Assembly: GCF_002944315.1 (NCBI RefSeq)
Contig: NZ_CP024311.1
Location: forward strand, 3,324,501-3,388,500
From: Rhizobium sp. NXC24
GTDB taxonomy: Bacteria > Pseudomonadota > Alphaproteobacteria > Rhizobiales > Rhizobiaceae
Direction: 5' to 3'
Length of the DNA: 64,000 nt
Part shown: in pieces, positions 59,794 through 64,000 of the stretch
Position numbering within the stretch: position 1 is the stretch's first letter
Layout: every line of letters begins with the position of its first letter
Notes under the pieces: model-generated
What the model was told of the DNA's origin: nothing
Databases searched by the model: none
What the model saw: only the letters and a program-made list of their open reading frames with translations
Made by a program: the position numbers and the translations under genes

Positions 59794-60782
59794 TGCCGAC
59801 TGTTGCTCCGCTTGATATCGACGGCCACGTTCTGGCCGTCGAATTTTTAGGTGATACCCCCTTCTTCGCCAGTGCTGCCGGCGCGATTCATCGGCTGGAA
59901 GGCGGCGAGAAGGTGACCGAAGCCCATCAGGGCATGCTCACCTGCGTTCGCGATCCCTACAACGACAGCTTGATTTCCGGCGGCGAGGACGGGAAGGTTC
60001 TCCGGATTGCCGCTGACGGCGGCGTTACCGTGCTTGCCGAGGCGCCGCGCAAATGGATCACCCAGCTCGCCGCCGGCCCGCAGGGCGCGGTTGCTTATGC
60101 CTACGGGAAAAGCAGCTTCGTGCGGCTGGCAGACGGCTCGATCAAGGAATTTGCCGAGGAGCGCACCGTCGAAGGCATCGCCTTCGCGCCGAAGGGCCTG
60201 CGCATCGCGGTCGCGCGCTATAACGGCGTGTCGCTGCATTGGGTCGGGATGGCAGGGCAGCCGATCAATCTCGAATGGAAGGGCGCCCATACCGGGGTCA
60301 CCTTCTCGCCCGACGGTCAGTTTGTCGTCACCACCATGCAGGAAAACGCCTTGCACGGCTGGAAGATGGATACGAAGCCCGGCGCCGAGGCCAGGCACAT
60401 GCGCATGACCGGCTATCCCGCCAAGGTGAAATCGCTCTCCTGGTCCAACAAAGGCAAGTGGCTTGCCTCCTCCGGCGCACCGGCGGCGATCGTCTGGCCG
60501 TTTCAGGGCAAGGATGGCCCGATGGGCAAAGCGCCGCTGGAACTCGGCACACGCGGCAACATCATGGCGACCTCGGTCAAGTTTCATCCGGTGGAAGACA
60601 TCCTGGCGATCGGCTTCATTGATGGCATGATCCTGGCGGTGCGCATTGGCGACTCCAAGGAAGCGCTCTTGCGCCGTCCAGGCAAAGGTGCGATCACCTC
60701 GATGAGCTGGAGCAAATCCGGCAAGCTGCTCGCCTTTGCCTCCGAAACCGGCGATTGCGGCGTGGTTGACGTTTCCGCTTGA
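59793..60782 (+). CDS. WD40-repeat protein coupled to cobW
   Basis: This 329-residue beta-propeller has several recognisable WD40-like units (HQGMLTCVRDPYNDSLISGGEDGKVLRI; TGVTFSPDGQFVVTTMQENALHGWKM; KSLSWSNKGKWLASSGAPAAIVWPF; AITSMSWSKSGKLLAFASETGDCGVVDV). There is no signal peptide. It starts at ATG 59793, which shares its A with the cobW stop (TGATG), so it is translated together with the metallochaperone. It may act as a scaffold or client-recognition partner; that is inference from the gene arrangement alone. Confidence 0.87.
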   Translation: MPTVAPLDIDGHVLAVEFLGDTPFFASAAGAIHRLEGGEKVTEAHQGMLTCVRDPYNDSLISGGEDGKVLRIAADGGVTVLAEAPRKWITQLAAGPQGAVAYAYGKSSFVRLADGSIKEFAEERTVEGIAFAPKGLRIAVARYNGVSLHWVGMAGQPINLEWKGAHTGVTFSPDGQFVVTTMQENALHGWKMDTKPGAEARHMRMTGYPAKVKSLSWSNKGKWLASSGAPAAIVWPFQGKDGPMGKAPLELGTRGNIMATSVKFHPVEDILAIGFIDGMILAVRIGDSKEALLRRPGKGAITSMSWSKSGKLLAFASETGDCGVVDVSA

Positions 60783-60792
60783 TCAGAAAGAT

Positions 60793-61614
60793 ATGGTTAT
60801 GTCCCAGACAGGAACGGCAATCGCCGGACATTCCCCTGCCGCAGCCGGCAGCGTCTGGGACGTAATCCGCCATGAAGCGGCCGACCTCGCCGGCCGCGAG
60901 CCGACCTTGCGCCCGCTGCTCGCAGCGCAGATCATCGCGACGCAGTCGGATGCCGAAAGCCTCGCCAATGTCCTGGTCGCCCGGCTTTCCGTCGCCGGCA
61001 TCGAAACCGACGCTCTTTTCGCCCTGTTTCATGATGTGCTGACGCGGCATGCCGCAATCCTCCAGGCGACGGAGGCCGATCTCGTCGCGGTCCGCACCCG
61101 CGATCCCGCCTGTACGACCTATCTGCATGCGCTCCTGAATCTCAAGGGCTTCCACGCCCTTCAGACCCACCGCATCGCCCACGCCCTCTGGACGGAGGGC
61201 CGGCCGGAAATCGCCAGTTGGCTTTCCAACCTGGCCTCGCTCGTCTTCGGCCCGGATATTCATCCGGCGGCGAGGATCGGCTCGTCCATCATGCTCGATC
61301 ACGGCTCCGGCATTGTCATCGGCGAGACTGCCGTTATCGAGGATGAAGTCTCGATCCTGCAGAACGTCACGCTCGGCGGCACCGGCAAGGAAACCGGCGA
61401 CCGGCACCCGAAAATCCGCCATGGCGTGATGATCGGCGCCGGCGCAAAGATCCTCGGCAACATCGAAGTCGGCGCCTTCAGCAAGGTCGCGGCCGGTAGC
61501 GTCGTGGTAAAGCCGGTACCGGCCCACTGCACCGTCGCCGGCGTTCCCGCGACCGTCGTTCGCATCCATCGCGCCGATGAGATACCGGCCGAGACGATGG
61601 ATCAGAATATCTAG
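60793..61614 (+). CDS. cysE: Serine O-acetyltransferase
   Basis: This is a protein of about 273 residues. An N-terminal helical domain (DVIRHEAADLAGREPTLRPLL) is followed by a left-handed beta-helix of hexapeptide repeats (HPAARIGSSIMLDHGSGIVIGE, VSILQNVTLGGTGKETGDRHP). The catalytic His is in LDHGSG. It makes O-acetylserine for cysteine synthesis. It lies 10 bp after the WD40 gene and so probably forms a cobW-WD40-cysE operon. The alternative start is ATG 60799 (MSQTGTAIAG). Cysteine supply could serve metal binding, but that is inference. Confidence 0.9.
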   Translation: MVMSQTGTAIAGHSPAAAGSVWDVIRHEAADLAGREPTLRPLLAAQIIATQSDAESLANVLVARLSVAGIETDALFALFHDVLTRHAAILQATEADLVAVRTRDPACTTYLHALLNLKGFHALQTHRIAHALWTEGRPEIASWLSNLASLVFGPDIHPAARIGSSIMLDHGSGIVIGETAVIEDEVSILQNVTLGGTGKETGDRHPKIRHGVMIGAGAKILGNIEVGAFSKVAAGSVVVKPVPAHCTVAGVPATVVRIHRADEIPAETMDQNI

Positions 61615-61639
61615 CTTTAGTCCCTGAACGTCAGTGGCC

Positions 61640-61810
61640 GCCTCGTCCTTCGAGGCTGCGCCCGACGGGCTACGCGCCTCAGGATGAGGCGGAGTGGGCT
61701 CGTCGTCACAGTAAAGTAGAGACCGAACGATAGCCCGTTGCGGCCGGAGCCAAAAGATCAGCCCTCACCCTGAGGCGGGAGCGAAGCGACCCTCGAAGGG
61801 CGGGGGCGGG
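61640..61810. repeat. Rhizobial intergenic palindromic repeats (two units)
   Basis: Unit one (about 61640-61690) pairs GCCTCGTCCTTCGAGG with CCTCAGGATGAGGC around GCGCCCGACGGGC-type inner stems. Unit two (about 61761-61809) reads CCCTCACCCTGAGGCGGGAG and CCCTCGAAGGGCGGG. I recall these CTTCGAGG/CCTCAGGATGAGG motifs as a high-copy Rhizobiales intergenic repeat. The units are diverged from each other. Confidence 0.65.
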
Positions 61811-62061
61811 TGGATCGCATCAATGTCAGCCGTGACATAAGGTAGCAGGATACGGGCATCCGCAACACCTGTCCGCGACCTCCTTTTTCATGTCAGCAAA
61901 AACAACCCTTTAGTTACGTCCTTCATGGGCAACGCCTCCCTCTCCCGCCGCCCCCTTCACGGAACTGTCATATGCGCTTGCTAGCCCGGCATGGTTCCTT
62001 CCGCCTCGGCGCGGCGCACCTTAAGCGTCGGGGCAAAGCCCCCACTCGAGAGGATATGGCA
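61811..62061. other. Intergenic region, no gene seen
   Basis: This stretch contains the upstream region of the phosphoesterase gene. A longer in-frame start at 61972 exists but its leader is unlike a signal peptide. No clear promoter or RNA was found. Confidence 0.4.
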
Positions 62062-63687
62062 ATGATCTGTCTTTCGCGTCGCGCTGCCCTTGCCGCCGGC
62101 AGCGCGCTTACTCTGATTTCGCTCTGTTCCACCGCCGGTGCCGCCGACAAGGCGCCGACGAATACCGCGACGCCGATCAAGCATCTGGTCGTCGTCTTCC
62201 AGGAAAACGTCTCCTTCGACCACTATTTCGCGACCTACCCCAAGGCCGCAAACGTCGACGGTGAGCCGGCATTCAAGGCCGCCGACAACACGCCGACCGA
62301 TATCAACACGCTGGCCAATGCCGGTCTTCTCGACAGCAATCCGAATAAGACCAACGCGGCAAACGGAGCCGATGCGGCCGCCCCGTTCCGCCTCGACCGC
62401 ACGCAGGCAGCGACCCAATCGCAGAACCACGGCTACACCGCCGAGCAGGCGGCCTACAACAACTTCGCCATGGACCTTTTCCCGGCCAATACCGGCAGGG
62501 GCACCAAGGGTGCTGCCGGCGCTTTCGGCACCAAGGGCCAGGTCATGGGCTATTATGACGGCAACACCGTCACGGCGCTCTGGAACTACGCTCAGCACTA
62601 TGCCCTGAACGACAATTCCTTCTCCACCAATTTCGGCCCGTCGACCCCCGGCGCGCTGAACCTCATCTCCGGCCAGACCAACGGCGCCATCCTGCCGCCC
62701 GGCTATGCGCTGGAGAAGGACGGCACCTATTCCAAGGGCCGCATCGTGCCCGACGGCAATGGCGGCTGGACCGTCATCAGCGACTTCGATCCGACCGGCG
62801 ATGTCTGCTCGGTCGGCCAGACAGGGCTGATGTACGGCAAGAACATTGGCGACATGCTGAACGAACACAACATCACCTGGGGCTTCTTCGAAGGCGGCTT
62901 CGACCTGACGCAGACGAACCCAGACGGCACGACGGGCTGCAAGCGTGCGACGACCTCAACCGTCACCCAGGTCAACAGCGCTGACTATATCCCGCATCAC
63001 CAGCCGTTCCAGTACTACGCCTCGACCGCCAACCCGACGCATGCGCGCCCGTCCTCGGTCGCTGCAATCGGCACCACCGACGCAGCCAACCACCAGTATG
63101 ATGTGACGGACTTCTACGCGGCCCTGAAGAACGGCAACATGCCGATCGTCAGCTTCCTGAAGGCGCCGGCATATCAGGACGGCCATGCCGGCTATTCTGA
63201 TCCGCTCGACGAGCAGGAGTTCGTCACCCAGGTGGTCAACACCGTTCAGAATTCGCCGGACTGGAAAGACACCGCTATCATCGTCCTCTACGACGATTCC
63301 GACGGCTGGTATGACCATGCCCACGCCGTCGTCAATCCATCGAAGCTTGGCGTCAAGGGTTATGACGTGCTGAACGGAGATGGCTGCTCGACCGGCACGC
63401 CGCTGCCGGGCGTCAACGGCCAGCCGGCCCAGGGCCGTTGTGGCTACGGCACGCGCCAGCCGCTGTTGGTTATCTCGCCCTACTCCAAGGTCAACTTCGT
63501 CGACCATACTTTGACCGACCAGACCTCCGTCATGCGCTTCATCGAAGACAACTGGATGGGCGGCGAACGTCTCGGTGGCGGCTCGTTCGATGCCATTTCC
63601 GGCTCGCTGAACAACATGTTCGACTGGTCGAAGGGCGATGCACAGAAGCTGATCCTCGACACAAAGACCGGCAATAGCGCTTCCTAA
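62062..63687 (+). CDS. Exported phosphoesterase family protein (phospholipase C/acid phosphatase type)
   Basis: This 541-residue protein has a Tat-like signal (MICLSRRAALAAGSALTLIS, cut after GAA). The family motif HLVVVFQENVSFDHYFATYP carries the nucleophile region (Glu-Asn). GALNLISGQTNGAI and the metal-binding IIVLYDDSDGWYDHAH are conserved. This matches PF04185 (phospholipase C, acid phosphatase AcpA). It hydrolyses phosphoesters in the periplasm; the substrate is unknown. ATG 62062 has GAGAGG eight bases upstream; 62056 is an alternative. It is followed 22 bp later by a cytochrome c peroxidase gene, likely cotranscribed. Confidence 0.87.
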   Translation: MICLSRRAALAAGSALTLISLCSTAGAADKAPTNTATPIKHLVVVFQENVSFDHYFATYPKAANVDGEPAFKAADNTPTDINTLANAGLLDSNPNKTNAANGADAAAPFRLDRTQAATQSQNHGYTAEQAAYNNFAMDLFPANTGRGTKGAAGAFGTKGQVMGYYDGNTVTALWNYAQHYALNDNSFSTNFGPSTPGALNLISGQTNGAILPPGYALEKDGTYSKGRIVPDGNGGWTVISDFDPTGDVCSVGQTGLMYGKNIGDMLNEHNITWGFFEGGFDLTQTNPDGTTGCKRATTSTVTQVNSADYIPHHQPFQYYASTANPTHARPSSVAAIGTTDAANHQYDVTDFYAALKNGNMPIVSFLKAPAYQDGHAGYSDPLDEQEFVTQVVNTVQNSPDWKDTAIIVLYDDSDGWYDHAHAVVNPSKLGVKGYDVLNGDGCSTGTPLPGVNGQPAQGRCGYGTRQPLLVISPYSKVNFVDHTLTDQTSVMRFIEDNWMGGERLGGGSFDAISGSLNNMFDWSKGDAQKLILDTKTGNSAS

Positions 63688-63709
63688 GCTGAAAATAAGG
63701 GGATGGACA

Positions 63710-64000
63710 ATGTCCTTGAAGAAGCACCATTTCCTTCCCCTGATCGCACTCGCGAGCATCTCGCTCGCGGGGGCGACCATCGGCTTGGCAAGCGAACCCG
63801 CCGCCAATGCCGTCGCGGCAAATACCCGTGACGACACGGCTTCGCTGAGCGCCGTCGCGCAGCTCGGCCGGAAGCTGTTCTACGATCCCTCACTGTCAGG
63901 CGGCGGCCAGATGTCCTGCGCCACCTGCCACGATCCCGCCAATCACTACGCACCGGCCAATGACCGCGCCGTGCAGCTCGGTGGCCCGCATTTCGATCAG
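63710..64000 (+). CDS. Di-haem cytochrome c peroxidase family protein (5' part only)
   Basis: This frame starts at ATG 63710 with AAGGGG seven bases upstream and is still open at the window end (97 codons seen). A signal peptide (MSLKKHHFLPLIALASISLA) is followed by QLGRKLFYDPSLSGGGQMSC and the haem motif CATCH. The order, with LFYDPSLSGG before CxxCH, is that of the N-terminal haem domain of CcpA/MauG-type proteins. It would reduce peroxide, or oxidise a partner, in the periplasm. Downstream sequence is required to distinguish the types. Confidence 0.85.
   Translation, partial: MSLKKHHFLPLIALASISLAGATIGLASEPAANAVAANTRDDTASLSAVAQLGRKLFYDPSLSGGGQMSCATCHDPANHYAPANDRAVQLGGPHFDQ

Overview
This is a GC-rich alphaproteobacterial chromosome segment that reads as Rhizobium (Rhizobium/Agrobacterium group). 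The evidence is a sarcosine oxidase operon, NAD(P) transhydrogenase split into three subunits, CpdR next to tRNA-Val, a glgPBCA-pgm-glgX block, an alpha-r8/MmgR-type small RNA, candidate EcfG general-stress promoters and rhizobial intergenic palindromes. The species cannot be fixed by reading alone. I see no phage, transposase or CRISPR array.

Layout. 1-5.9 kb: a DUF2000 gene cut by the window edge, divergent from an Lrp regulator; a cyclic-nucleotide-gated K+ channel of MloK1 type; a frameshifted LysR gene; an SDR lacking its catalytic Tyr/Lys; a lysophospholipase-like hydrolase; and a HisN-type phosphatase. 6.1-8.2 kb: the small RNA, N-formylglutamate amidohydrolase, cpdR and tRNA-Val(GAC). 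8.3-10.7 kb: small hypothetical genes, one behind an EcfG-like promoter. 11-13.8 kb: a TerC/DUF475 membrane protein and a bifunctional GDP-mannose enzyme. 13.9-20.6 kb: transglutaminase/DUF2126, ATP-grasp/alpha-E and a second transglutaminase, behind an EcfG-like promoter. 20.7-22 kb: an orphan TadG-like protein with a vWA domain. 22.2-33.5 kb: the glycogen operon. 33.5-40 kb: a MaoC/NodN-like protein, then soxB-(new ORF)-soxD-soxA-soxG on the minus strand.

40-45.6 kb: a small secreted protein, rpsU, a TPR lipoprotein, a DAO-type oxidoreductase, an HWE sensor kinase and an EcfG-promoted DUF992 protein. 45.6-49 kb: pntAA-pntAB-pntB and an aa3 oxidase subunit IV. 49-52.6 kb: a FeeM-like N-acyl amino acid synthase and a degenerate GGDEF/EAL protein. 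52.8-58.5 kb: a TRAP binding protein, a glutamine amidotransferase-type hydrolase, a LacI regulator with a 2-hydroxyacid dehydrogenase, a MarR regulator and a creatininase-family enzyme. 58.6-61.6 kb: cobW (COG0523), WD40 and cysE behind a Zur-box-like palindrome. 62-64 kb: a Tat-exported phosphoesterase and the start of a cytochrome c peroxidase.

The most interesting points are three separate matches to GGAAC-N16/17-CGTT, placed before the peptide-ligase-like transglutaminase cluster, a DUF992 gene and a small basic protein. One of them directly follows an HWE kinase gene, the kinase class that feeds the PhyR-EcfG stress pathway. All function calls rest on reading motifs by eye; no database search was run.
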